Assembly (NCBI RefSeq): GCF_027364955.1
Contig: NZ_DAHXOI010000014.1
Span: 1 to 63,741 of the forward strand
From: Ferrimicrobium sp.
Lineage (GTDB): Bacteria; Actinomycetota; Acidimicrobiia; Acidimicrobiales; Acidimicrobiaceae
Length of the DNA stretch: 63,741 nt
Reading direction: 5' to 3'
The position numbers were made by a program, and so were the translations under genes. The notes beneath the pieces were generated by a model. It was not told the DNA's origin. It saw only the letters and a program-made list of their open reading frames with translations, and did not search any database. Shown in pieces: positions 44,637-53,983 of this stretch (its first letter is position 1; the number at the start of each line of letters is the position of its first letter).

Positions 44637-45878
44637 TTGAGTCAGAACCTAGGAGTCGGTGGTGATTTCGCCTGGGTGAAGTTGGTCTTCACTGATCTCA
44701 GTGGAACGGCCCGTGCAGTGCAGATCCCTGGTGCAACCTTCGATCGAGCGATCAGTGAGGGAGTGCGAGTCGATGGTTCGGCGCTCGAGGGACGCAACCG
44801 ACTCATCGAGACCGATCTGGTGCTCAAACCAGACCCAACGACCTTGTTGCCGAGCGGGCAGGGTTCGGGTCGCGTCATCTGTGACCTCTTTGACGACGAG
44901 GGTAACCCGTGGCCACTTGATCCCCGCCATGCCCTCCGTCAGATGGTGGTCACGACTTCCATCGCCTCAGGTAACTGGGAGGGCGCAGCGGAACTCGAGT
45001 GGTACCTCCTACGCCCAGACTTTACACCGGTCGATGGTGAAGGCTATTTTTCGTATGCGCGTGGAGAAGGGGAACGACTGCTTGCCAAGACGGCGGAACA
45101 GCTCCTCTCGCTCAATGTTCCCCTCAGCGCTGCCCACCATGAGGCAGGACCAGGTCAGTATGAGGTGAATCTCACCGGCGCGACCCCGCTCGCACTCGCG
45201 GATACCTTAATGAGTGCGCGAACCATCATCGCCGATCTGGCGTACGCCGAGGGCCTCATTGCAACTTTTATGGCACGACCACTGAACGAGTTGCCGGGGT
45301 CTGGTATGCATATTCACCAGGTGCTACCCGGCGGAGATCCCTCCGATGCGTTGCGGGTTGAGCAGATTATCGGCGGAGTCCTGAATCACGCGAGTGCACT
45401 CTGTGCCTTTGGTGCTCCAACCATCAATTCGTACCGGCGTCTGCACCGGGGCGCTGAGGCGCCAAGTCACGCGACGTGGGCCCAGGCGAGCCGGTCGGCC
45501 TTGGTGCGGCTGAGCCGTAAGAGCGAAGGGTTCGTCTCGATTGAGTACCGTGGCTCGGACGCATCGGCGAATCCCTATCTGGTAATCGCCGCGCTGCTCG
45601 CTGCCGCTGAGATCGGGGTCGCCGGGCAGGCGAAGCTGCCGGCCCCATTGGAGGAGAGCGTCGAAGGTGTTGGCCTCGCCCAGGTCGAGACAGCACCAAC
45701 GCAGTTACCACGCAGCTTAGAACAGGCGATTCGCGAACTCGCCGCCGATGATCAGCTGGTCGATTGTTTTGACGACCGTCTGATCAACCGCTATAGCGAG
45801 GATCTGATGGCCGAGGTGGAGGCGTCGCAGGGATACGTCAGTGACTGGGAGCAACAACGCTATCTCGGTAGCCGCTAG
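44637..45878 (+). CDS. Glutamine-synthetase-family ligase
   Basis: 413 residues, shorter than classical GlnA. GPGQYEVNLTG, GSGMHIHQVLPGG, NSYRRLHRG and SIEYRGSDASANPYL are catalytic-core motifs, including the ATP and glutamate sites. The N-terminus (WVKLVFTDLSGTARAVQIPG) is typical. The neighbours (APC permease, PP2C, kinase) suggest a gamma-glutamyl-amine or polyamine ligase rather than housekeeping glutamine synthetase. The Tyr adenylylation site was not seen. TTG 44637 has GAGAGGGG upstream. Confidence 0.82.
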   Translation: MSQNLGVGGDFAWVKLVFTDLSGTARAVQIPGATFDRAISEGVRVDGSALEGRNRLIETDLVLKPDPTTLLPSGQGSGRVICDLFDDEGNPWPLDPRHALRQMVVTTSIASGNWEGAAELEWYLLRPDFTPVDGEGYFSYARGEGERLLAKTAEQLLSLNVPLSAAHHEAGPGQYEVNLTGATPLALADTLMSARTIIADLAYAEGLIATFMARPLNELPGSGMHIHQVLPGGDPSDALRVEQIIGGVLNHASALCAFGAPTINSYRRLHRGAEAPSHATWAQASRSALVRLSRKSEGFVSIEYRGSDASANPYLVIAALLAAAEIGVAGQAKLPAPLEESVEGVGLAQVETAPTQLPRSLEQAIRELAADDQLVDCFDDRLINRYSEDLMAEVEASQGYVSDWEQQRYLGSR

Positions 45879-45962
45879 CGTCATGTTTCTGGGGTGTAAC
45901 AGCTCGGTAAAGCTCTTGGTGTAGTGCGGACATTGCCGTCGAAGAAGGGGTAAGTTACTCGC

Positions 45963-46196
45963 ATGACACCAGCACATGCTCGGCCAGATACGCCAGGGGC
46001 GACCTATGAGGTCGGAAGGCGCAATGCCTCTCCGTTGCTGCTCGTGGGGCTCGCGCTGATGTGGATGGTGGCCGGTGCTGTCTGTGGACTCTATCTCCAT
46101 GCGAGTTGGAGCCTGATCCCAGTGGTGGTCGCAGTTGGGATCGGAGTGCTCTATTTGCGGGCTGCCGCCGGAGCCTATCTGCGCCACGACCGATAG
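45963..46196 (+). CDS. Small two-pass membrane protein
   Basis: 77 residues with two hydrophobic helices (about 25-45 and 49-68) and a basic end. A purine-rich site (AGAAGGGG) lies before ATG 45963. It is probably the last gene of the kinase/ligase unit. Not recognised. Confidence 0.5.
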   Translation: MTPAHARPDTPGATYEVGRRNASPLLLVGLALMWMVAGAVCGLYLHASWSLIPVVVAVGIGVLYLRAAAGAYLRHDR

Positions 46197-46535
46197 CGAG
46201 ATAACGATAGCGAGATAACGGTGTCGCTTGACTTGCAGTACAGGTCGTACTTGTGGACTTGGTTCATGCGATGATCCGGGCCGTTCTATCCGCTGGTGCT
46301 CTGAGACTTTGGCCAGCTATCCGGTGTGGATAGACGGACCGATGTACCACTTGACGGGCGAAGTAGTCGGGATCGACTGTCGGCGATGAGGTGCCAAGGG
46401 ACGCTGGCGCTGAGGTGGTTGAGGTGCGCTAGCGTGTCGGGTCCTGGCGACCAACCGGATGCCAGTTCGCCAGCTTCGTAGACAACCGTGTTGTCCGATG
46501 ACACTGTCTGGGTCGTTTGGTAGTACCGTGAACGT

Positions 46536-46595
46536 TAGTGCCGGCGAGCCTAGTGCCGGCGAGCCTAGTGCCGGCGAGCCTAGTGCGGGCGATTC
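46536..46595. repeat. Four 15-bp tandem repeats
   Basis: TAGTGCCGGCGAGCC is repeated exactly three times (46536-46580), followed by one diverged copy to 46595. The 15-nt period keeps reading frame; in one frame it would encode a five-residue SPALG-type repeat. No gene is evident. Confidence 0.85.
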
Positions 46596-47342
46596 TAGCA
46601 TCATCGCCCGTCAACCATTAGTTGGAGGTAGTGGATAGGGGTGATCACGCAATCGTCGACCCATTGGACACCGTGGCAGTCTGAAGCGCTCTACCCGGGA
46701 GCTGGAACCTTAGTTGTCCTGTGCGAAGAGCGCTGAGATCGATCCACCGTCCATACGTGTGGCTACGCCCATGGTATCAGGGGCTTTCAGCGGATGATCA
46801 CCCAAAATGCTTGCCCCACAAACGTCGTCCCTTGCCGAGGATTCGGCCAGAGATCAACGTGATCTCAGAAGCGTGATTGTTGGATCCATTCGGTGTCGAG
46901 GCTATGTCCCTGGTTGACTCGGAGCGGGGCCATGACGAGCACTGATGCCGAGTCGCTTATACGGATGGTGACGTTCTACTTCTGAGCAGGTGCTCTTCGG
47001 AATCTCCAGTGTGGGTCCGATGGACATGATTGGTTCGTGCCCGCCTGAGTAGCGAACATTTTGCAGCCGATTGATGCAGCGTGAGGGTTCGGCAGGGTAA
47101 GGAGTACCTCACCATAGCGCTCGCTGGGTACCGGCGTACGATGCAAGACGGTGGCCAAACCATGCCCCAACAGTATCGCTATCGCCAAGAAGACACGCAG
47201 TGCGATCCATGATCTCTTGGGGTTGTTGGGCGCGAACAGGTGGCGAAAGCCAAGACGCCCGGGACGACGCGAATGAGCGTTACCCGGATCAAGGGCGCCG
47301 GAAACGCGAAATGCCAGAAAAGTTTTTGAAATTCACACAAAC

Positions 47343-47366
47343 GTCACTGCACTGTGATATTGTGAC
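47343..47366. promoter_or_regulatory. Candidate operator upstream of the sHdr operon
   Basis: GTCAC (47343-47347) and GTGAC (47362-47366) form a dyad around TGTGATAT/TGTGAC half-repeats, about 110 nt before tusA. It is a weak candidate for the ArsR-type regulator at 59500. Confidence 0.3.
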
Positions 47367-47474
47367 GAGATTAGGTGTAGACGTGCGTGAATGCGCATGT
47401 TCTCATCAGTATGGCGTGGTCTGATCCTAGGGGAGATCGGATACGTAGTACGAGGTGTGCCAAGAGGGGGGCGT

Positions 47475-47711
47475 ATGGTTGAGAATCCGGCTGAGATTTT
47501 GGATTGCACAGGACTGCAGTGCCCGTTGCCCGTGATAAAAACGTCACAGGCCATTAAAAAGCTGCAACCAGGCGAGGTGCTTGAGCTTCTCGCGACTGAT
47601 CCTGGGGTGGAGCCGGACATGAATGCGTGGACATCCAGGACAGGTAATGAGCTGTTGGGGATCACCAAAGAAGGCGATGTATTTCATGTCCTACTGAAAC
47701 GTGGCGGCTAA
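47475..47711 (+). CDS. tusA: TusA-family sulfur carrier
   Basis: 78 residues, full length. The persulfide-carrying cysteine is in DCTGLQCPLPVIKT, the CPxP signature of TusA. The last residues GDVFHVLLKRGG complete the ferredoxin-like fold. In sulfur oxidisers TusA takes sulfane sulfur from rhodaneses or DsrE and delivers it to the sHdr complex, which is encoded directly downstream. ATG 47475 follows AGAGGGGG. Confidence 0.93.
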   Translation: MVENPAEILDCTGLQCPLPVIKTSQAIKKLQPGEVLELLATDPGVEPDMNAWTSRTGNELLGITKEGDVFHVLLKRGG

Positions 47712-47787
47712 ACCTTAGTCCTTTTCAAATTCGGTTATCGGTAGCTTTGAGTGTTTGTGTCGCACGATCAATGAGGGGGGAGTAAAG

Positions 47788-48171
47788 ATGTGGACCGGTG
47801 AGTTCGAGGGGAAAGTGCTCTATGTGCAGACGCACGGTGAGGACGATCCTGGTCGTTGTGCTACCCCATTCTTCTTGGCAGCGTCCGCTGCTGCGATGGA
47901 GGTGGAGGTGGGGATCTACTTCACGATGTACGGTCCTCAGCTCCTCAAGAAGACGGTAGTTGACAAGATTGGTCCAAAAGGTGATCGAGGCCAACGCCTC
48001 TCCTACTTTGTGAAACAGGCAACGGATCTCGGCGTACGTCTTTGGGTCTGTCAGCCCTCACTCGATCTGAATGATCTCGTGATTGAGGATTTGATCGATG
48101 GGGTGGAGATGATCGGTGGTGCCGCGTTCAATGATCTTGCCATGAATGCGGATGCGGTGGTGTCGTTCTAA
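47788..48171 (+). CDS. DsrE-family sulfur carrier
   Basis: 127 residues. KVLYVQTHGEDDPGRCATPF opens the DsrE-like fold and VRLWVCQPSLDLND carries the candidate acceptor cysteine. It is placed between tusA and shdrC1 and overlaps the latter by 1 nt, so it is a part of the sulfur-delivery chain. GGGGGGAG precedes ATG 47788. Confidence 0.82.
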   Translation: MWTGEFEGKVLYVQTHGEDDPGRCATPFFLAASAAAMEVEVGIYFTMYGPQLLKKTVVDKIGPKGDRGQRLSYFVKQATDLGVRLWVCQPSLDLNDLVIEDLIDGVEMIGGAAFNDLAMNADAVVSF

Positions 48172-48890
48172 TGCCAGCGACGACCCTCGACCCCTACATG
48201 AAGAGAGATCATGTAGCCGGTCATATGGATGTCGAGCGCGAGGAGAAGGAGCGGCTCATCGGGCAGGTCATGGCCGATTCACGCTTTGGGGACTACCTCT
48301 ATGGTTGCTATGAGTGTGGAATCTGCGTGGCCGCCTGTCCTTCTGCGCGTTTCTACGACTTCTCACCACGCAGGATTGCCCAAGCGGCAGCCCGACGTGA
48401 TATTGACCTGATGTTCCAGCAGATGCAGGAGGACATCTGGGAATGTTCACAGTGTTTTTCTTGTCTGCGATGCCCTAGGGGCAATAACCCAGGGGGGGTC
48501 ATAACTATTATGCGTGAAGTTGCGGTCAAGGAAGGTCTCCATTCGGCGAAGGATGCTCTCGCTGGGTACTCCCGAATCATTTACAAGATCATGTCGACAG
48601 GAACCCAAGTCTCTCCCGACATGCTCCAACCTGATGCATTTCCCGACTGGGGCCCTGAAGTCAAAGATGTCTCAGAGAACCTCGATCTGTGGCGCAGGAT
48701 GCTCCCTCCTGAGACGATGCACACCACAACGACCGGCTGGAAGGTGGCTGATCGAACGTTGGTAGAGCTCTACGTCATCTGGCTAGAGACTGGGGCATTG
48801 GACATGATTGCACAGGTAGATCAAGGAATTCATATGATTCTTGAGGAAATTATGGAAGAGAAGTTAGAGGAGGAGGGGATAGAGATATGA
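48171..48890 (+). CDS. shdrC1: sHdr subunit C1 (iron-sulfur protein)
   Basis: 239 residues. Two [4Fe-4S] motifs lie near the N-terminus: CYECGICVAACPSARF (about 43-58) and CSQCFSCLRCPRGNNPGG (about 90-107), the second with the sHdrC1-type CxxCxxCxxCPRGNNP spacing. The helical C-terminus (LVELYVIWLETGALDMIAQV) is typical. It passes electrons within the sulfur-oxidising heterodisulfide-reductase-like complex. It overlaps shdrB1 by ATGA. Confidence 0.9.
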   Translation: MPATTLDPYMKRDHVAGHMDVEREEKERLIGQVMADSRFGDYLYGCYECGICVAACPSARFYDFSPRRIAQAAARRDIDLMFQQMQEDIWECSQCFSCLRCPRGNNPGGVITIMREVAVKEGLHSAKDALAGYSRIIYKIMSTGTQVSPDMLQPDAFPDWGPEVKDVSENLDLWRRMLPPETMHTTTTGWKVADRTLVELYVIWLETGALDMIAQVDQGIHMILEEIMEEKLEEEGIEI

Positions 48891-50077
48891 GTGATGGTGC
48901 GGTCTCAGTAATTCTTGGTAAGAAAGAGAAGTTTGAACGGGCTCCAGATCGGCGTTCTGAGGATTTTCATGAGCGGCTCTTCGAGTTGGAGGCGGAGGGA
49001 GAGCTTGTCGTACAGAGGATTACCGGCGATTTTGTAGAGGTGCCCACGAAGTATGGGGTCATCAAGAAAATTCAGAAGGCAAACCTCTGGCACCACAAGT
49101 CGTGTGGCCAATGCGGTCACATTCCCGGCTACTCTACCTCGATCTTTTGGTTGATGCGTAAGCTCGGCTACGACTATATCGACCCGGAAGATCAAACCTC
49201 CTGTACCGCATGGAACTACTATGCGTCGGCGACGTCGAACCAGGCGGCGCAGGCAGCAGTAGCGGTGAGGAATTTTGCGGCGGCCTATGAGACGGGGAAC
49301 TTCCCGCTCATCCATTGTGGGACCTCGTACGGGCACTATAAGGAGGTTCGGGCGGAGCTGCTCCACGATGGGGCGCTCCGTCAGCAGGTGACCAAGGTGC
49401 TCCATCGGCTTGGCAAGCAGTTGGTGTTGCCAGAGGAGATCATTCATTATTCGGAGTGGCTCTATGCGGTGCGTGATGAGATCAGTGCTCGGGCGGTACG
49501 AGATGTCTCTGGCATCGCGGTAACGGTTCATCCGGCATGTCATTACTACAAACTTGTCGAAGGCGATGCGATCTTCGATCCAGATGTCTATCACGGTCAG
49601 CGAACCGCTGCGGTGAGTGGACTTGTTCTAGCGCTGGGTGCTGATCTACGGAGTTACTCCACCTTCTTCGATTGTTGTGGGTTTGGCTTTCGTCATATCC
49701 TCGTGCAGCGCGACTTCACCCGCTCCTTTGCAACGTTGAGGAAGATCGAAGTGATGAAGGAGGAGGCCGACCCTGATGTGGTCCTGACGCACGACACCGG
49801 TTGCGTGACGGCGCTGGACAAGAGCCAGTTTGCGGCACAGGCTCATGAGCGCAACGTCGGCGTCCCGGTGATGAGTGAGGCCCAATTCGCTGCGCTAGCG
49901 ATGGGTGCGCACCCGTTCAAAGTGGCGCAGTTGCATTGGCACTCGACCAACTATCGGCCATTGCTGGAGAAGATGGGCATTGACTGGGAGGCGGCTTGGG
50001 CTGAGTTTCAAGAGGATGCCAAGCGGCTAAAGAGTGGGGGACAAGAGTTTCTCACCTGGGCAGATGTTGACGCATAG
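48887..50077 (+). CDS. shdrB1: sHdr subunit B1 (catalytic CCG-type subunit)
   Basis: 396 residues. An N-terminal region with SCGQCGHIPGYST and DQTSCTAWNYYA is followed by CCG-type cysteines in HPACHYYKL and STFFDCCGFGFRH. HdrB proteins hold a non-cubane double iron-sulfur site that splits disulfides. In sHdr it is thought to oxidise sulfur bound to lipoate or thiols. The gene starts inside the shdrC1 stop and precedes shdrA by 17 nt. Confidence 0.9.
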   Translation: MSDGAVSVILGKKEKFERAPDRRSEDFHERLFELEAEGELVVQRITGDFVEVPTKYGVIKKIQKANLWHHKSCGQCGHIPGYSTSIFWLMRKLGYDYIDPEDQTSCTAWNYYASATSNQAAQAAVAVRNFAAAYETGNFPLIHCGTSYGHYKEVRAELLHDGALRQQVTKVLHRLGKQLVLPEEIIHYSEWLYAVRDEISARAVRDVSGIAVTVHPACHYYKLVEGDAIFDPDVYHGQRTAAVSGLVLALGADLRSYSTFFDCCGFGFRHILVQRDFTRSFATLRKIEVMKEEADPDVVLTHDTGCVTALDKSQFAAQAHERNVGVPVMSEAQFAALAMGAHPFKVAQLHWHSTNYRPLLEKMGIDWEAAWAEFQEDAKRLKSGGQEFLTWADVDA

Positions 50078-50094
50078 AGAGCGGGCAGGAGAAT

Positions 50095-51141
50095 ATGCAA
50101 GAACGATTGGTCGTCATAGGTGGTGGTCCAGCGGGGATCTCGGCAGCGATCGCCGCGGCCGAGCTGGGAGCACCAGTGACCGTCATAGAAAAAAATGCGT
50201 ATCTTGGTGGACGTCCGATTGAGGAGAACTATGCGTCACTGACGCCGTACCTTGAGAGCGCAGAGGAGGTGATGGGCAGGCTCATCGATCAACTGACCTC
50301 CTTCGAGAATGTCGAGATTCGCACGAGCTCCAAGGTGGTCGGGGCATCGCGAGATCATGCTCCCTTTGAGCTCGACGTCCTCACGGGTAGTGCGACCTCT
50401 AAGATTCAAGCTGGTTCCGTCGTCATCGCCACTGGGTTCACCCATTTTGATCCCGGCCGTGAGACACAGCTCTATGGCTACTACGAGTTCCCCGACGTCA
50501 TTGCACTCCAGGATCTTGAGGCGATGTTGAAGGAGGGTTCGGTGACGCGACCCTCCAATGGAGAGACTCCGCAACGGATCTGTTTTGTCCAGTGCGTAGG
50601 TTCGCGTGATCGACAGATTGGGAACGAGTACTGTTCAAAGGTCTGCTGCGGCGTCGCCTCAAAGGAGGCTACGGAGATCAAGTTGTTGATTCCCTCGGCT
50701 GAGGTCTTTATCTTCTACATCGACATGCGCATGTATGGGTATTGGGAAAACCAGATCTACTGGCCTGCCCAAGAAAAGCATCACGTTCAGTATGTGAAGG
50801 GAATCATCACTGAGGTGCTCCCCAAGGATGGCAAGCTACTTGTGAGAGGCGAGGATACCACGATGGGCCGCCCAATGGAGGTTCTGATGGATCTTGTCGT
50901 GCTCTCCGTCGGCATGGAGGCCTCCCCAGGAACGCGTCAGATGGCAGCACTCCTTGGCGTTAAGCAGAATAAGTACGGGTTCATTGAGGCGGCGCACTCT
51001 CCACTTGACACAGTGTCAACGTCGGTAGCTGGGATCTATGCGGTGGGGGCCGCCCTCGGGCCGAGTGATTTAGAAGATTGCGCCTCCAGTGGTGGTTTGG
51101 CGGCCGCGAAGGCGGTTCGAGACCTCCATGCCTTGGCCTAG
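50095..51141 (+). CDS. shdrA: sHdr subunit A (FAD protein)
   Basis: 348 residues, the short sHdrA form. FAD-binding is shown by VIGGGPAGISAAIAAAELG and the family GGRPIEENYASLTPYL. FVQCVGSRDR and YCSKVCCGVASKEA carry cysteines for an iron-sulfur site, and GIYAVGAALGPSDLEDC closes the FAD site. It lacks the N-terminal domains of methanogen HdrA. It transfers electrons between HdrB-type sites and the rest of the complex. Confidence 0.92.
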   Translation: MQERLVVIGGGPAGISAAIAAAELGAPVTVIEKNAYLGGRPIEENYASLTPYLESAEEVMGRLIDQLTSFENVEIRTSSKVVGASRDHAPFELDVLTGSATSKIQAGSVVIATGFTHFDPGRETQLYGYYEFPDVIALQDLEAMLKEGSVTRPSNGETPQRICFVQCVGSRDRQIGNEYCSKVCCGVASKEATEIKLLIPSAEVFIFYIDMRMYGYWENQIYWPAQEKHHVQYVKGIITEVLPKDGKLLVRGEDTTMGRPMEVLMDLVVLSVGMEASPGTRQMAALLGVKQNKYGFIEAAHSPLDTVSTSVAGIYAVGAALGPSDLEDCASSGGLAAAKAVRDLHALA

Positions 51142-51151
51142 GCGGTACTAG

Positions 51152-51898
51152 ATGATGACCCAGACCCAACTGGCCGATCTCGAGGCCGCACAGGAGTTTT
51201 CGACGGCGATTTCATACCAGGTAGCGAAGTCCACCCAAGTGGTATTGGTGGAGAAGTTGACCCAACGCAGGCAGACAGCGGTTGGCCTGATCGATCGGCT
51301 GGAAGAGGGTCGAGAGATCCTCTCGCAATTGTGCGGATTGATCTTTGGCGTGCGCCGTCATCGTAGGGAACTCCTTGCCCAAGCGGACCTTGAGGTGCTC
51401 ATCGAGGGAGTGATACTCGCCAAGAACGGGGAAGACCCGCTCGTGGTCTTTGACACGATTGTTGGGTGTGGTTACGAGGACCAGGGACTTCTGCGAGATT
51501 TGGCCTCTGAAGTGCTCCATATCGTCGACCCGTGGGCGCATCCGCTGTGGCGTCGGTGGGTCCTCGATCCGGATCAGGAGACGGGTGCGCTTGCGCTTCT
51601 AGTCGAGGATCCAATTGCGTTATACGGGATCGATGATGCCACGACGTACGCGCAGGTACGATTCGCCTTCGATTATCTCAGCCAAACCCTGAGTGCGGCC
51701 TCCCTCCTGCCGGTATCGGCCGAACAGAGTCCTTACGGTCTTGATGTCTTCCTTGCCGGCGTCTATGGGGTGTATTCATCCACGGTGATCAAGATGCGTA
51801 TGACCAAGGAGTTCAACAGCCTCCTTCCTGATCTGGGGGAGTTTATGGGACGTATTCTCGGGGTGAAGGGAGAGGTTGATGCCAATAGGGGGCAATAA
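51152..51898 (+). CDS. shdrH: sHdr-cluster conserved protein H
   Basis: 248 residues, entirely helical in appearance and without iron-sulfur cysteines. It matches the position and size of the conserved hypothetical protein between shdrA and shdrB3 in type II clusters. Its role is unknown; a structural subunit is the usual suggestion. The 3' end overlaps shdrB3 by 20 nt. Confidence 0.75.
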   Translation: MMTQTQLADLEAAQEFSTAISYQVAKSTQVVLVEKLTQRRQTAVGLIDRLEEGREILSQLCGLIFGVRRHRRELLAQADLEVLIEGVILAKNGEDPLVVFDTIVGCGYEDQGLLRDLASEVLHIVDPWAHPLWRRWVLDPDQETGALALLVEDPIALYGIDDATTYAQVRFAFDYLSQTLSAASLLPVSAEQSPYGLDVFLAGVYGVYSSTVIKMRMTKEFNSLLPDLGEFMGRILGVKGEVDANRGQ

Positions 51899-53186
51899 GC
51901 AACCTGCCGGAGTGTCCGAATTAGACGAAGCGATTGTCACGTCGTCACTCTCTGGAAGAGAGTGGGACGTTTCAGGTTCTTCGTCAAGGATGCTCCATTC
52001 GCGGGTACTGACCGACTACAGCGCGGCTGGCTTTGCAAAGATTGCTGCGCTCGAGGGTGGTAACTCTCTCGAATACTGCTTTGGCTGTGGTAAGTGTGTT
52101 CCGGTTTGTCCGGTCGACCTGGTATCGGAGTATGGTCCCCGCAAGATTCACCGGGCCGTCCAAACGGGCTTTGATCTTTTCAAATCTGATGAGCTTTGGA
52201 AGTGTACCACCTGCGGCAACTGCCTTCGTGTCTGCCCCAAAGAGGTCAACATGATCGAGGTCATGCCGGCCGTACGTGAGGTCGCGATGGTCGAGGGGAC
52301 CATCCCAGACGAACTCCAACAGGTGATGGAGAAGACGTTCCGTTATGGAAATGCGCTAGGTGAAAATCCGCGTCGACGACACGCCTGGACCAAGGGTGCT
52401 GGAGTCGAGGTACGCGTGTTGGCGAATGACCCAAGTCCCGTTGACGTGTTGTTCTATGTGGAGGACTACTGGAGCTATCATCCCAGGGGCCAACAGGCCG
52501 CGCAAGCCTTTGCACGCATCATGAGCAGCCTGAATGTCGACTTTGCGATCTTAGGCGCTGAGGAGAAGACGTTGGGTGACTCGCAGCGACTGGCTGGCGA
52601 GAAGGGTCTCTTTGAGTCCTTGATGGAGGAGGTGGTCGATGTGCTAGCGAAGTATCAGTTCAATCGCATCGTCACCCCAGATCCACATGGGTTCAATGCG
52701 TTGAAGAAGATCTATCCAAAGTATGGACACACCTTCGAGGCCTTTCACTACTCGCAGCTGTTGGCTCCCCTGCTTGACCAGATTGACTTTGCGGGAAGTC
52801 TTGATGCCACCGTTACCTTCCATGATCCGTGTTATCTAGGACGGCACAATGGGGAGTATGAGGCCCCGCGCAAGATCATCGAGGCGATACCAGGCGTCAA
52901 ACTACTCGAGATGGGAAGGTGCCGGGAGAACTCGTACTGCTGTGGCGGAGGAGGAGGTGGCATGTGGCTCGATGGGTTCAATTCCAATCAGCTCTCGGAG
53001 CGACTCTCCGAACGACGAGTGAGGGAGGCGGCGGCGACCGGTGCCGACATTCTTGCGGTCGCATGTCCCTATGAGGTATCGAGATTCGAGGATGCGGCAA
53101 AGTCGACGGGAAATGAGGGACTACGGGTGATGGATATCGCCGAGATGGTGGATATCGCGATGCGAGGAGAGGATTGGAGGAGTTGA
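51879..53186 (+). CDS. shdrB3: sHdr B3-type fused iron-sulfur and CCG protein
   Basis: About 435 residues. Two [4Fe-4S] motifs (CFGCGKCVPVCP and CTTCGNCLRVCP, about 65-120) are followed by a CCG-type C-terminal half. There, FHDPCYLGRHNGEYE and CRENSYCCGGGGGGMW are the signatures. It is a fusion of HdrC and HdrB functions, the hallmark of type II sHdr clusters (type I has separate C2 and B2). It probably links the sHdr core to the EtfBA/EMO branch. It ends 1 nt before etfB. Confidence 0.9.
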   Translation: MPIGGNKQPAGVSELDEAIVTSSLSGREWDVSGSSSRMLHSRVLTDYSAAGFAKIAALEGGNSLEYCFGCGKCVPVCPVDLVSEYGPRKIHRAVQTGFDLFKSDELWKCTTCGNCLRVCPKEVNMIEVMPAVREVAMVEGTIPDELQQVMEKTFRYGNALGENPRRRHAWTKGAGVEVRVLANDPSPVDVLFYVEDYWSYHPRGQQAAQAFARIMSSLNVDFAILGAEEKTLGDSQRLAGEKGLFESLMEEVVDVLAKYQFNRIVTPDPHGFNALKKIYPKYGHTFEAFHYSQLLAPLLDQIDFAGSLDATVTFHDPCYLGRHNGEYEAPRKIIEAIPGVKLLEMGRCRENSYCCGGGGGGMWLDGFNSNQLSERLSERRVREAAATGADILAVACPYEVSRFEDAAKSTGNEGLRVMDIAEMVDIAMRGEDWRS

Positions 53187-53187
53187 T

Positions 53188-53958
53188 ATGCGAATCGTTG
53201 TTGCTATGCGGCAGTTGGCGGACCTTGTCGAGGAGCTAGAGGTCAGTGATGACGGAACCGATATCGATCGTGAGTTCGTCAAGTTCATCTCCAATGAGTG
53301 GGATGAGGCTGCCCTGGAGGAGGCGCTGACGTTGAAGGATGAGTTGGGGGCGACGGTGACCGTCGTTGCCCTCGATGAACCAGACGTTGACCAAACGCTA
53401 TATGCGGCGTTGGCCAAGGGGGCTGATCGAGTGGTTAAGTTAACCGGGCATGACCCAGATACCTGGGTACGCTCGCGCGAACGTGCTCAACGTCTTGCCT
53501 CCTTCCTCACTGGCGAGTCGTTTGATCTCGTACTCACCGGGGTGCAGGCTGCCGATGACTTAGATGGTCAACTTGCAGGTATCCTTGGGTCATTGCTGGA
53601 GCTTCCTCACGCAGCGGTGGTGGTCGGTGTCGAGGGGTCTGACTCCAAGGTCAGGGTGACCCAGGAGCTAGGAGGCGGACTCCTGGGGGTGAGCGAACTC
53701 GATCTACCAGCGGTGCTTGGCATCCAGGCGGCGAAGCAGGCGCCAAGGTATGCGCCCATCTCAAGGATTCGCCAGGCGATGCAGACGGGCGAGATCGGTG
53801 AGCACGAGGTCGAACTCAGTGATTCGGCAGTCCAGGTCAAGGTTCGTCGGCTCTATCCGCCTGAGTCGACTGGAGCTGGCGCGACCATGCTCAAGGGTTC
53901 CCCGAAGGAAGTGGCGGCAGAGATTATTGAGATCATCAAGTCCAAGGGTCTTGTGTAG
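53188..53958 (+). CDS. etfB: Electron-transfer flavoprotein subunit beta
   Basis: 256 residues. It begins MRIVVAMRQLADL and has the EtfB fold with FDLVLTGVQAADDLDGQLAG and a late GAGATMLKGSPKEVAAEI. The AMP site region is present. In type II sHdr clusters EtfBA probably takes electrons from the sHdr complex to EMO. It is next to etfA with a 25-nt gap. Confidence 0.92.
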   Translation: MRIVVAMRQLADLVEELEVSDDGTDIDREFVKFISNEWDEAALEEALTLKDELGATVTVVALDEPDVDQTLYAALAKGADRVVKLTGHDPDTWVRSRERAQRLASFLTGESFDLVLTGVQAADDLDGQLAGILGSLLELPHAAVVVGVEGSDSKVRVTQELGGGLLGVSELDLPAVLGIQAAKQAPRYAPISRIRQAMQTGEIGEHEVELSDSAVQVKVRRLYPPESTGAGATMLKGSPKEVAAEIIEIIKSKGLV

Positions 53959-53983
53959 CCCGGAGGCATGAAAGGAAGTTCCG

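Larger units (their letters stand above)
46197..47474. other. Gene-poor region of about 1.3 kb
   Basis: No gene is supported. A minus-strand frame near 46976-47330 encodes a possible membrane helix (VFLAIAILLGHGLATVL) but lacks a start and looks decayed. Two copies of ATAGCGAGATAACG occur near 46193-46220, and a 15-bp tandem repeat at 46536-46595. Confidence 0.4.

Noticed and set aside
46193-46595. Short repeats considered as a CRISPR array
   Set aside because: Tandem units have no spacers and no cas genes are present.
46976-47330. Minus-strand frame with a membrane-helix-like segment upstream of tusA
   Set aside because: No initiator codon with a ribosome site and a stop just upstream; probably decayed.
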